A stretch of 64,000 bases of DNA from Henricia sp. BOLD:AAB3569 (lineage: Eukaryota; Echinodermata; Asteroidea; Spinulosida; Echinasteridae), in NCBI GenBank assembly GCA_037783545.1, contig JBBELK010000165.1:868001-932000 (forward strand). Direction: 5' to 3'. Under the pieces are notes generated by a model that saw nothing but the letters and a program-made list of their open reading frames with translations, ran no database searches and was not told where the DNA came from. The position numbers and the translations under genes are program-made. Below, piece after piece: positions 20,901 to 27,156 of the stretch. Position 1 is the first letter of the stretch. The number at the start of each line of letters is the position of its first letter.

Positions 20901-21399
20901 TTTATAGCAAGAAATTAGTTTTCAAGGCATCGGATTTTTGGACGATATCCTTGACAATATACGGATTATGAGCGCGAAATTTCAGAATGATAATGAGAAA
21001 AATATGACATGGTATAAAAATCTCAACTCCCTCTGGAAAATAGGGGGTGGTTCCAAAGTGGTCTTGATACACTCCTTTAAGTCTATACAAATTATACCCT
21101 AGCATTATTGGTGCTGAAAACTTGAAACTTTTAAAACCTTCAAAATTTTCAAAACCGCCCTTTCACCAAGCAGATATATTTTGTACATGTATTATGTCAT
21201 ACCACCATCAGTTTGGTCGTTTCATTTCAGTAGCAATTAGACACTATACAAAATATTGCGTTCGTTAAATTTGTAACCAAGAGTTGTGTTTCGTTTTCGT
21301 CTTGCATTTCTCCTGCAGGACATTGGCGGACCGAAGGAACCAAAGAAGGGAAAGGTGGCCAAATTGCACAAGCTGCTCAAGGCGAAGCTGTTTTGGTAG
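8836..21399 (+). CDS. Ependymin-related secreted glycoprotein, six exons
   Basis: Joining 8836-8932, 15644-15825, 16855-16936, 19019-19192, 20543-20640 and 21319-21399 gives an uninterrupted 237-aa frame in which every intron has GT-AG ends and matching phase. Residues 1-17 are a signal peptide (KLVFIVLLAMLATA), so the product should be secreted or lysosomal. Family features are the early Cys pair 22-23 followed by Y-P, single cysteines at 83, 106, 118, 165 and 207, a CIPNSYTFAGEIEE stretch, and SPISNPDKYFNIPASC near the end, all in the order seen in ependymin/MERP proteins. N189-Y-T and N209-S-T are candidate N-glycosylation sites. Odd features are an Asp-rich run at 41-50 and a short basic tail (K-K-G-K...KLLKAKLFW). 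The family binds calcium and hydrophobic ligands in the extracellular matrix or lysosome; the exact role here is unknown. An AATAAA at 21759 is a possible polyadenylation signal. The start is the first ATG before the signal peptide; no competing upstream start is evident. Confidence 0.85.
9041..9615. other. Intron 1 sequence, nothing recognised
   Basis: Ordinary AT-rich intronic sequence. Minus-strand frames at 8992-9204 and 9375-9671 have no recognisable motif. Confidence 0.5.
9616..9662 (+). repeat. 5' fragment of MITE family A
   Basis: GCTGTCAAAGTGAATACGTCACC followed by TTTTGTTAGTTGCCCAGGCAA matches the first ~45 bp of the family A MITE. The rest of the element is not found here, so this is a truncated or badly decayed copy. 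Confidence 0.55.
9908..9942 (+). repeat. Poly-G run
   Basis: A run of about 30 G bases, interrupted near its start, then TCACCC. It could form G-quadruplex structure on the + strand. Run length in such tracts is often wrong in assemblies. Confidence 0.8.
10196..10366 (+). mobile_element. MITE family A, copy 2 (171 bp)
   Basis: Almost identical to 4746-4916 and of the same length, with only a few single-base differences (for example AAACTAAAAA for AAATTAAAAA, GAATGTCACAC for GCACGTCACAC). The high identity means recent mobility. Confidence 0.92.
10367..11348. other. Intron 1; degenerate CRE-containing repeat, no gene
   Basis: Contains GATGACGTCATC-type words near 11056-11080 and a long impure poly-G run at about 11197-11231. 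The CRE-containing part resembles a decayed body of the HINE-like elements whose 3' end follows at 11349-11389. No coding exon is supported. Confidence 0.4.
11349..11389 (+). mobile_element. Helentron/HINE-type 3' end, family 2
   Basis: GAACAGCC (the inverted repeat of the family-2 5' end GGCTGTTC) is followed by the hairpin GTGTTCGTT/AACGAACAC at 11358-11381, then GGTCTAGG and a T-run. This matches the end at 15271-15316 in layout. The 5' boundary of this copy is not clear. Confidence 0.6.
11390..12400. other. Intron 1; diverged repeat body, no gene
   Basis: Starts with a T-run and TGACGTCATCGTCACGTCATC near 11509-11530, similar in plan to the start of the 22.7-50 kb array units but much decayed. 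The rest is ordinary intronic sequence. Confidence 0.35.
12415..14310 (+). repeat. Diverged tandem repeats with GGTCAAACAGAT core
   Basis: Similar segments recur at about 12419, 13215 and 14205: a TTGACCT-type start, then CTATTGGTCAAACAGATGTT, then AAGTGGTAA-G/C-ATATACCAGGATGG, then a tail with GATGACCTTTGACCT. Shared AACTTGAAACTTGGTACAGTCTTAG words occur at 12950-13130. Spacing is about 800-1000 bp. It looks like the body of the family-2 HINE-like element, present in several eroded copies. Confidence 0.6.
13928..15316 (+). mobile_element. HINE-like (non-autonomous Helentron) element, family 2
   Basis: At the left there are two successive hairpins, GGCTGTTCC...GGAACAGCC (13928-13955) and GGCCGTTTCGGG...CCCGAAACAGCC (13991-14022), each followed by T-rich sequence, then TTCTTTTTCCACTTCAAATA. 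At the right are CGAAACAGCC (15271-15280), the inverted repeat of the left end, then the hairpin TGTGTTTGT/ACAAACACA (15282-15306), then CTAG (15313-15316). An inverted repeat at the very 5' end paired with one just inside a 3' hairpin is the asymmetric terminal inverted repeat layout of Helentrons. The TIR transposon at 14379-15199 is inserted within it. No Rep/helicase coding is present. Confidence 0.65.
14379..15199. mobile_element. Non-autonomous TIR transposon, ~820 bp
   Basis: The left end TGCGGGCGTCACACAG... and right end ...CTGTGTGACGCCCGCA form an inverted repeat of about 45 bp with one mismatch. The interior is rich in TTCGTG/CATCGTG words, including a short tandem GCCTTCGTGTG run at about 14997-15040. 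No transposase frame is visible. Confidence 0.85.
15438..15482. repeat. Perfect-stem hairpin
   Basis: TTACCCGGATTAAGTGGCA and its complement flank a short T-run (one mismatch). It sits next to the TTAAAGGAG-type MITE remnant that ends just before exon 2. Confidence 0.7.
15505..15633 (-). mobile_element. MITE remnant abutting the exon 2 acceptor
   Basis: Read on the minus strand this begins TTAAAGGAGCGTGTTCAAA and runs through GGTTAAAATG- and TTTGTGGGCTC-like sequence. It matches the element at 20733-21081 in inverted orientation (shared GGAGCGTGTTC, AATACCTC, ATCTCCAATTTG). Its outer end lies only about 10 bp upstream of the exon 2 splice acceptor at 15643. Confidence 0.6.
15644..15825 (+). 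CDS. Ependymin-related gene exon 2
   Basis: Acceptor ATTTTAACAG|G, donor GATAAA|GTAAGA. Encodes residues 33-93: the Asp-rich run at 41-50, then an alternating beta-strand-like stretch (KKITGSFVYVEASEIGKSCH) with C83. It enters at phase 1 and leaves at phase 0. Confidence 0.85.
16061..16392 (-). repeat. Dispersed ~332-bp repeat, copy 2 (inverted)
   Basis: Inverted copy of 8244-8576. It begins GATTGGTTCCCGATC and ends GTGGACGGGAACC on the + strand, so GGTTCCCG/CGGGAACC are the probable ends. It lies in intron 2 of the ependymin-related gene. Confidence 0.75.
16393..16854. other. Intron 2 sequence, nothing recognised
   Basis: CpG-containing sequence with several GCGCATGC-type words (for example 16400 and 16520). 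No coding evidence. Confidence 0.4.
16855..16936 (+). CDS. Ependymin-related gene exon 3
   Basis: Acceptor TTCTTCAG|CAAGAG, donor CCCG|GTATGTAT. Encodes residues 94-120 plus the first base of 121, with C106 and C118 (KKCKTHELKEPYPGCVP). Phase 0 in, phase 1 out. Confidence 0.85.
16958..17250 (+). mobile_element. MITE family A, diverged copy split by another MITE
   Basis: The ends ATAGACCGCTGAAGCG and CTTCGGCTGCTTAT are degenerate family A ends. The element is interrupted after TAGTTGCCTA (17000) by the insertion at 17001-17124 and resumes at GGCAATGG. Confidence 0.8.
17001..17124. mobile_element. Nested MITE inserted at TA
   Basis: TACACTGCAA at the left and TTGCAGTGTA at the right are perfect inverted ends. 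The intact family A sequence at this point is GTTGCCTAGGCAA; here it is split as GCCTA / TAGGC, so a TA dinucleotide was duplicated. That is the target preference of Tc1/mariner-type elements. The interior has AACACCA/TGGTGTT repeats. Confidence 0.85.
17331..17993. mobile_element. TIR element, ~660 bp
   Basis: AATAGACTATG at the left pairs with CATAGTCTATT at the right. Inner inverted words (TTCCGGGCACAA and its complement near 17390 and 17925; CTCGCG words) support long, diverged terminal repeats. The 74-codon frame at 17620-17844 has no recognised motif. Confidence 0.55.
18029..18215 (+). repeat. Fragments of the (AAC)n-tail SINE and MITE family B
   Basis: 18029-18121 matches part of the SINE at 2362-2658 (CAAACCCAATCCA, ACACACGGCCTGGAGTG, GGGGAAAGAACC). 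It is directly followed by a family B MITE fragment (GGACGTTTCAGATT, CCAGTTGTTGTTTAAATGAC). Both are truncated. Confidence 0.6.
18474..18845 (-). mobile_element. tRNA(Ser/Leu)-derived SINE with (AAT)n tail
   Basis: On the minus strand the head reads GTACCGTGGCCGAGCGGTTT, then a B box GGTTCGAACCT at 18782-18795, then a body with CTCCATCCTTCGGAAGAG, ending in (AAT)n (18476-18499 as ATT). GTGGCCGAGCGGTT is the A-box region of a long-variable-arm tRNA. A + strand relative of the same head lies at 52446. Confidence 0.8.
19019..19192 (+). CDS. Ependymin-related gene exon 4
   Basis: Acceptor CCCTTTTCAG|AT, donor GAAG|GTATATAG. Encodes residues 121-178: GVHLEGPLYLGDHKLELESY, a KKK-IRGGGSG turn and C165-I-P, the part most like other ependymin-related proteins. 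Phase 1 both sides. Confidence 0.88.
19467..20522. mobile_element. Non-autonomous TIR transposon, ~1.05 kb
   Basis: GGGGCCATTTCACCAAGGAT at 19469 is matched by ATCCTTGGTGAAATGGCCCC at 20499-20518; the inverted repeat continues inward to TGTTTT. The interior is GC-rich, contains a G-run at 19630-19671 and many CGATCTTCGG/GATCGGCC words. It lies in intron 4 and ends only ~20 bp before the exon 5 acceptor. The ORFs inside are GC-driven. Confidence 0.85.
19629..19671 (+). repeat. Poly-G run inside the TIR transposon
   Basis: About 40 nearly pure G bases with a few A interruptions. Homopolymer length is unreliable; a G-quadruplex is possible. Confidence 0.8.
20543..20640 (+). CDS. Ependymin-related gene exon 5
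   Basis: Acceptor TCTTTTACAG|AT, donor AGCACG|GTAAGTTT. Encodes residues 179-211: ISGGFFNYTSPISNPDKYF then NIPASC with C207, with sequons at N189 and N209. Phase 1 in, phase 0 out. Confidence 0.88.
20733..21081 (+). mobile_element. MITE with TTAAAGGAG ends, ~350 bp
   Basis: TTTAAGGAGCGTGTTCAGA at the left pairs with CTTGATACACTCCTTTAA at the right (imperfect). It matches the remnant at 15505-15633 in inverted orientation and lies in intron 5. Confidence 0.65.
21319..21399 (+). CDS. Ependymin-related gene exon 6 (last coding)
   Basis: Acceptor TCTCCTGCAG|GACATT; encodes the final 26 residues, a Lys-rich tail (GGPKEPKKGKVAK, LHKLLKAKLFW), and stop TAG at 21397-21399. Such a tail is not a conserved family feature that I know of, but phase and acceptor are both good. 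Confidence 0.75.
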   Translation, partial: DIGGPKEPKKGKVAKLHKLLKAKLFW

Positions 21400-21527
21400 A
21401 TTCTTCAAAACTGTCTGTATACGACCAAATGGAAATGACCCGATCCGGCAAAGACTCAGAAATTGTTAATCTGCTTGTTTTCTGCTTGTTGGTTTTAGCA
21501 AGACATTAGTGAATCATTACGTTTAGG

Positions 21528-22228
21528 GGAGAGCGGGGTTAGTTGGAACAATTTTCACAAAATCGTCTGTAACACACTAACATAATGTATAGAAAAAAAC
21601 ATCTGTACCACTTTAAGCATACATATGTGGGCAACAAATGGAGCCTATAAAATGTTAGAAATTGTTGATGTTTTCTCGTAAAATCCACCTTGAACATGAT
21701 GACCATGTCAGCTGTTCCGACTTACCCTATGTTATCCCCCTTGCACAAAATATGAGAAAATAAACTAAAACCTCTATATCCAAAAGGCACTACCTTCACC
21801 TATGAGTAATTTGAAATATGTTCCAACTAACCCCCTCGTTTGTTCCAACTAAACCCGCTGGGCCGTTTGACATTTGCAAGCTTACTACGCAAAACAGGGA
21901 CTACAATTTGACCTTTTTAAAAACCTCATTTTGTAGCTTTGTACTATACCTTAAAATACTCAAAAACCAGTATTGTGAATCTATGAACATCATTAGCATA
22001 ATGCAACATTTCTGAATGGTGAAAAAATTACTCAGAAGGTAAAAAAACAAAAATTCCTTTCTCATTTCAATAGGGTTGTAGCACATGTGCTGTGGAAAAT
22101 GTGTCGGATAGCTGTTCCTAATAGCAACATGTGAGTGGCAGGATTTTATAAAAATAACTACAACCTTTTGAAAAAAATATCAATGTTTCAATACATATAT
22201 ATGTTTCAACTAACCCCACTCTCCCATA
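21528..22228. mobile_element. TIR element with GGGAGAGTGGGGTTAGTTG ends, ~700 bp
   Basis: GGGGAGAGCGGGGTTAGTTG at the left pairs with CAACTAACCCCACTCTCCC at the right. Internal echoes of GTTCCAACTAA lie at 21820-21855, so the end sequence is repeated inside. AT-rich interior, no transposase. Confidence 0.75.
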
Positions 22229-22729
22229 TTTAGTCTATTGTATAATGTATAGAAAGTATAACTTTATACTGAATAGGTTCTTCTATACTATATGCGCAAA
22301 GAACCTACCCGCAGCTTAGTAAACTATATATCTTTGATAAAAACCGCCTACAATGCACATCGACGCAACAAAGATAATTGTAGTGAGGTCAATGTTGAGG
22401 CGTTTACTTTTAATTATTTTTTTAAACTATAATATTTCGCACATAAGCGAACACAATCGCCAAATGCGACTGTTACGTCTGAACGAGGTTTTCTTGCGAA
22501 AATTAACAGAAAGTTGAACCATGCAGCTTCAATTTGCACGAAGGTTCGCAGGGAATTATTGTATGACGCCAGATTCATGCAAGTACGAACCGGCCCTTAC
22601 AAAAACATGTCAATCTGGGCGATACTGAAGAAGACACAAGAATAAACACATTATATGATGACGTATACTACAAGCGGTTCCCTACATAAATATGCACATG
22701 TAAAAACGCGACGTCATTATGCCCTAGTT
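22229..22729. other. Intergenic, no feature seen
   Basis: Downstream flank of the ependymin-related gene and left flank of the Helentron-like array. The last bases before the array are CCCTAGTT, resembling the CTAGTT that follows element 3' ends, so an older 3' end may precede the array; this is too weak to annotate. Confidence 0.4.
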
Positions 22730-23035
22730 AGGTGATCGGGCCAACAGCCCGATCACCTATTGCTCTCGTACGATTTCTTTATTAGGTGATCGGGCTCAAC
22801 CCGATCACCTATTGATATTGTACGATTTCTTTGTCTTTTTAGGTGATCGGAACTCATTCCGATCACCTATTACTATTGTACGATTTCTTTAGTTTTTTAG
22901 GTGATCGGAACTTTTTCCGATCACCTATTACTATTGTACGATTTCTTTTTTTTAGGTGATCGGAACTCATTCCGATCACCTATTACTATTGTACGATTTC
23001 TTTTTTTAGGTGATCGGAACTCATTCCGATCACCT
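22730..23035 (+). repeat. Six tandem Helentron 5' ends
   Basis: AGGTGATCGG starts at 22730, 22784, 22841, 22899, 22954 and 23008 (spacing 54-58 bp). Each is a hairpin (AGGTGATCGGG...CCCGATCACCT in the first two, with GAA/TTC in place of GG/CC in the other four) followed by ATTACTATTGTACGATTTCTT and a T-run of varying length. Variable T-runs between otherwise constant modules suggest that each junction is an insertion boundary. Confidence 0.9.
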
Positions 23036-25458
23036 ATTACTATTGTACGATTTCTTTTTTTTTTTTTTTTTTTTTCTTCTTTTTCCACTCAAACGTTTCC
23101 AGAGCTTTTCTTCAAAACGGTTCAAGCTATCAACTTGAAACTTGGTAGGAACATCAATCCCAATGTGAAGGTGTGCACTGAAGTGTGACGTCATTGTGAC
23201 GTCATCGGGTATCAAATTACAACCCAAATATGACTAAAATATGCATGTTTTAAAATGCTTCCGTCTAGAAAACCACGTGACCCATGATCTTCGTATTTGA
23301 CAGGCTTATATATCAGATCATGGCCTACAATTTTCTTTGTGTGGGCATTTTCATCTGACCCTTCCTTCTGGGGTCAATCTGAGGTCAAAGTTCAACGAAA
23401 ACGAAAATCTCAATTTTTGCACTTATTGAGCAACAATGCCCATCAAACCAAGCTGAATCTTTAAGTAACTAGGTACAGGCATAGGTCCTATGGCAGACTT
23501 TCACCAGCGTGTATAATATTATGATGGCATCAAGCGTGACGTCATCGTGACGTCATCAAGTATCAAATTACACCCCCAAAAAACCAAAATATGCATATTT
23601 TAAAATGCTTCCGTCTTGAAAACCACGTGACCCATGATCTTCGTATTTGGCAGGTTTATAGATGACATTCTGTTCTACAATTTTCTTTGTGTGGGCATTG
23701 TCATCTGACCCTTCCTTCTGGGGTCAATTGGAGGTCAAAGTTCAACGAAACTGAGAATCTCAGTTTTTACACTTACCAGTAACAATGCCCATCAAACCAA
23801 GCTGAATCGTTAGTAAATTAGATACAGACATAGGCCCTACGGCAGACTTTCACCAGAATGTATAGTATCATGATGGCATCAAGTGTGACGTAATCATGAC
23901 GTCATCAGGTGTCAAATTACAAAAATTCAAAGGTTATTATTTCCAAAATTCATATCTCAAGAACCGTAATAGATACTTGAACAATTCTTTCACAACATGA
24001 TAAGTCTAAATGAACTGAACAAATCATACAATGTCATGACCCCTGTGTGACGCCTACTTCCGGTCCAAACCGGAAGTTGTTCGAAAATGTGCATTTTTTA
24101 AAGCGTTTTGAATGCAAATAGATTCAAAGTGGTAGTGAATTTGACCATATTTCTACGGAACGAAATGTTTCCACACATGTGGACTTTTTGACTATACCAT
24201 TGGTGACGTCATCACATGGACGGTAGTTACGTAATGTGGTGTCAAAATACGCAAATTTGGAGCTGAATTGTTTAAAAATGCTGTATCTTGAGAACTACAG
24301 CAGATATTTGCGTGATTCTTTCGCCACATTTAAGAACTTGATGTTTATCAAATTGTTGAACAATTTGTGCACAACATTGTGACGTCATGATATCGTCACA
24401 GGTGTCAAATTACAAAAATTAAATGGTTATTATTTCAAAAATTCATATCTCAAGAATCGTAATAGATACTTGAACAATTCTTTCACAGCATGATAGGTCG
24501 CAATGAACTGAACAAATCATACAATGGCATGACCCCTGTGTGACCCAAACCTCCGGTCCAAACCGGAAGAGGTTCGAAAATGTACACTTTTTTAGCACTT
24601 TGAATGCAAATAGAGCCAAAGTGGTAGGGAATTTGACCATTTTTCTACGGAACGAAATGTTCCCTCACATGTTGACTTTATGACTACATATATACTACTG
24701 ATGACGTCATCACGTGCACGGTGGTTACGTAATGTGGAGAAATTATTTGTTGGGTCCCTTGATAATTAAGCTAACTCAGTCGTTTGAGGGCGCTATGCCA
24801 AGCCTCCACTAATCTGACGATTTGCGCCCATATATAGTGCTCGACTTCTAATAATAGAACTTGTATCTAGGCGCCTGTCTCGGGTCAGAGGTCATAATGT
24901 ATCTTTTAGTAGTGAATAAGTCAGACAGACGAGACATAATAAGCAGGGCTTGATTTACAACTCAGAAAATTTGACTTTTGAAGATGTAAAACTGCTCGTT
25001 GCCGTGGCATCATCGCCATGAAAGTTGAATAAACACTAGATAGCCCAAGGGCATTTACTTTTGGTGACTTAGCTGTTGTATCTTGGGTGTAATTATGTAC
25101 GGCTAGCCTTAGTCGGCGGACCAGAGTAAATATGTCTTCTCCCCGAAAACTGTGAATGTGACATGCTGGAAATCGTTGCTGTGTTGGAAATAAAATGGAC
25201 ATGGTGGACCGCAACTCAAGTTGACTGGAGCGTCAGTTTATTCTAGATGCAATTGAACCCCAACTCCCCACACGGCGATATACTACAGTAATATGATCTC
25301 AAATGACAAAATCTTTAGAACTGTAATAGATATTGTAAAGATTCTTTCACCACATATGGGCCTAGGCCTACATGTCAAAACTTGTTCTTCAGTAGATACT
25401 TTAACAATCTGTGCACACAATAGTAACGTTATGATGAGATTGACAATTATGACGTCAT

Positions 25459-26985
25459 CAGTTTTTCAGTTCGATTGTACGAGACTGAAGCCCTCTGCAC
25501 ACACAGCGCACAGCCCGCACCAAAATCTTACTATTTTTCATCTCAAAAATTCTTCCACTTTTACCTGTCCAAATCTAACGAGCAACAGTTCATTAGAAAG
25601 CTTAGAGTTTCAGTCATTCACTAACGTACATAAAACAGCCGTCGGAGGTATGACCGACAGCCCAGGCTTTTATGAATGAACTACTCTCGCCCCGACCAGC
25701 TTTTCCCAAAGCGTTGCGATCGCGAGTATTCGGCCCATAAAAATTGCCGCTCGGCTGGGCGCGCATGCACTTCGGGTGCTTTCCGCGGATCCGAATACTT
25801 GTGACGTACATGAAAAGGGTTTCCCTGAATAGCTGAAGGGGTACTGTACACGTCATTGCGTCCTTGTTATCGGTAGGTGGTCTACAACCGAAGTTACGAA
25901 AAAGGGAAAAGTAAACTCAATTTCTTGAGGTGAAATCTTCATTTTGAAAGGTAGGAGGTTTCACTGAATGAATTTTACATGTCTTAACAATTATTTGTGC
26001 GAGTTTGGAATGTTAAATGTGTTTATTTTTTTACGGAGAGCGTATTTTCTATACCCTTTCAAAAGCTCTTTTGATAGACACGAACGCCACGCTGTACGTG
26101 TGTGTGTTGGCCTATTGAATGGGGCACTCGCCCGTAAAAGGACGGCGTGATGCATGGCGTGACCCCGGTCGTTGGAATCTGGTTGTGTCAACCACTAAGT
26201 CTTAAAATCATGCTGTTTTGGTAATTTTATAACAAAATACACATCTCACATATATGCCGGATATATTTCTAGGGACGTCAGAATTACAATTAGCCGAATT
26301 GTTTAGGCCTCGTGTCCGTTAAATTTTGAAAGGAAGGTATAACCCTCCCCAAATTTTAAAAAAATGGTACAATCGTAGTTCGTACATAGGATGCACAATG
26401 CCTTTTTTTGGGCGATACCATTATTACTAGAGGTATGTTTTTCCGCATTCCTGGAGGGGCAGATCTAAGTAATCAAAATTCAAATTGAATTTTTTGTTTT
26501 GGTTGTCGAATTGATGTGTTTTATTTTGTTCACTATATCAGCTGTAAATACAATTAAAACAATAAATACAAACCAAACTTTAAGTATTAAAGAGAATAGG
26601 CCTACAACTTACAAGTTTTTAAAAGTCATACTCATAGCCGCCCTAATTGTTTCAGTCAGGTCATTAAAAAAAGAAAAGGGAAAAAAAGGAGAAAGTTAAC
26701 TAAATCTTAAGTGAGGGCATGGTATAATAAAATATCCTGTTGTCTCTACTTAATAAACTATCCTGTTGTCTCTACTTCCAGTATCAAGATTAAAGACTAT
26801 GGCCGAGCCAGAAGAAAACCAGGAAAACCCTCCACCTCGGAATATCACACTAGCATCCGCATCCTCCACTTCTTTAAATTGACTTTTGACCTTGAAGATG
26901 AGTAATACAATACCTCAAATAATGTTACTGGCCTTTATTTATCACTTGTTCAGCTATATCATTCAGCTATATCATTCAGCTATAT
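25459..26985 (+). other. Passenger segment resembling a host-gene 5' region, copy 1
   Basis: Found only in units 1 and 2; short units run directly from GACGTCATCAG into ATACACAATTTTAGCG. It includes a CpG-rich part at 25680-25860 with GCGCGCATGCAC (NRF1-like), a possible donor CGGTAGGTGG at 25871, and an acceptor TCTCTACTTCCAG at 26769-26781 followed by an ATG 17 bp later. That layout (CpG-rich promoter, 5' UTR exon, intron, start-codon exon) is what a captured host gene fragment would look like. The gene is not identified. Confidence 0.4.
26799..26882 (+). pseudogene. Captured start-codon exon candidate, copy 1
   Basis: A 27-codon frame, MAEPEENQENPPPRNITLAS and eight more residues before TGA, begins just after a plausible acceptor. 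The acidic, proline-rich start is typical of a real N-terminus rather than of translated AT-rich repeat, but the frame stops quickly, so if captured it is truncated. I do not recognise the parent gene. An identical copy lies at 30901-30984. Confidence 0.35.
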
Positions 26986-27156
26986 CAATTTTAGCGTTGA
27001 ATAGTCAGAGTCATGTCTTGAGAATTCCAATACTTTTTTCAACAACAAACAACTCAAGTTTTCAAACAATCTCAAAACTGTGTCGTCATCATCATTTCAA
27101 TGTTTATGTCACCCGATCACCTTGCGTTTGTAAAAAACACAAACGCGAAGCTCTAG

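Larger units (their letters stand above)
23036..27156 (+). mobile_element. Helentron array unit 1 (long, 4.1 kb)
   Basis: The body starts after the sixth 5' hairpin. It holds ~350-bp monomers punctuated by paired CRE sites (23186/23197, 23537/23548, and a mutated pair at 23886), then ~500-bp monomers starting CAAATTACAAAAATT. A promoter-like segment with TATATA near 24830, a 1.5-kb passenger segment (about 25459-26985) absent from the short units, and the 3' end with hairpin 27124-27146 and CTAG 27153-27156 complete it. Confidence 0.85.

Noticed and set aside
22730..23035. The regularly spaced hairpins could suggest a CRISPR-like array.
   Set aside because: The spacers are not unique (ATTACTATTGTACGATTTCTT recurs each time), the genome is eukaryotic, and the modules are the 5' ends of the adjacent mobile element.
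23030..23227. Minus-strand frames reading GCNLIPDDVTMTSHFSAHLHIG, repeated at every unit start.
   Set aside because: The frame runs into the poly-T tract as poly-Lys and is the complement of the CRE-containing repeat. No protein family fits.
24921..25214. A 97-codon minus-strand frame (MRSTMSILFPTQQRF...) repeated in the array at 29021, 33219, 40693 and 43286, suggesting a conserved small protein.
   Set aside because: It is open in five units but broken by a missing base in unit 4 and by a stop in unit 8. Differences between copies change amino acids freely, and no domain is recognisable. It is conserved because the units are young copies, not clearly because of selection.
25293..25679. A 128-codon + strand frame in units 1 and 2 (also 29393-29779).
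   Set aside because: It spans the junction between the common body and the passenger segment and exists only in the two near-identical units; composition is that of translated repeat.
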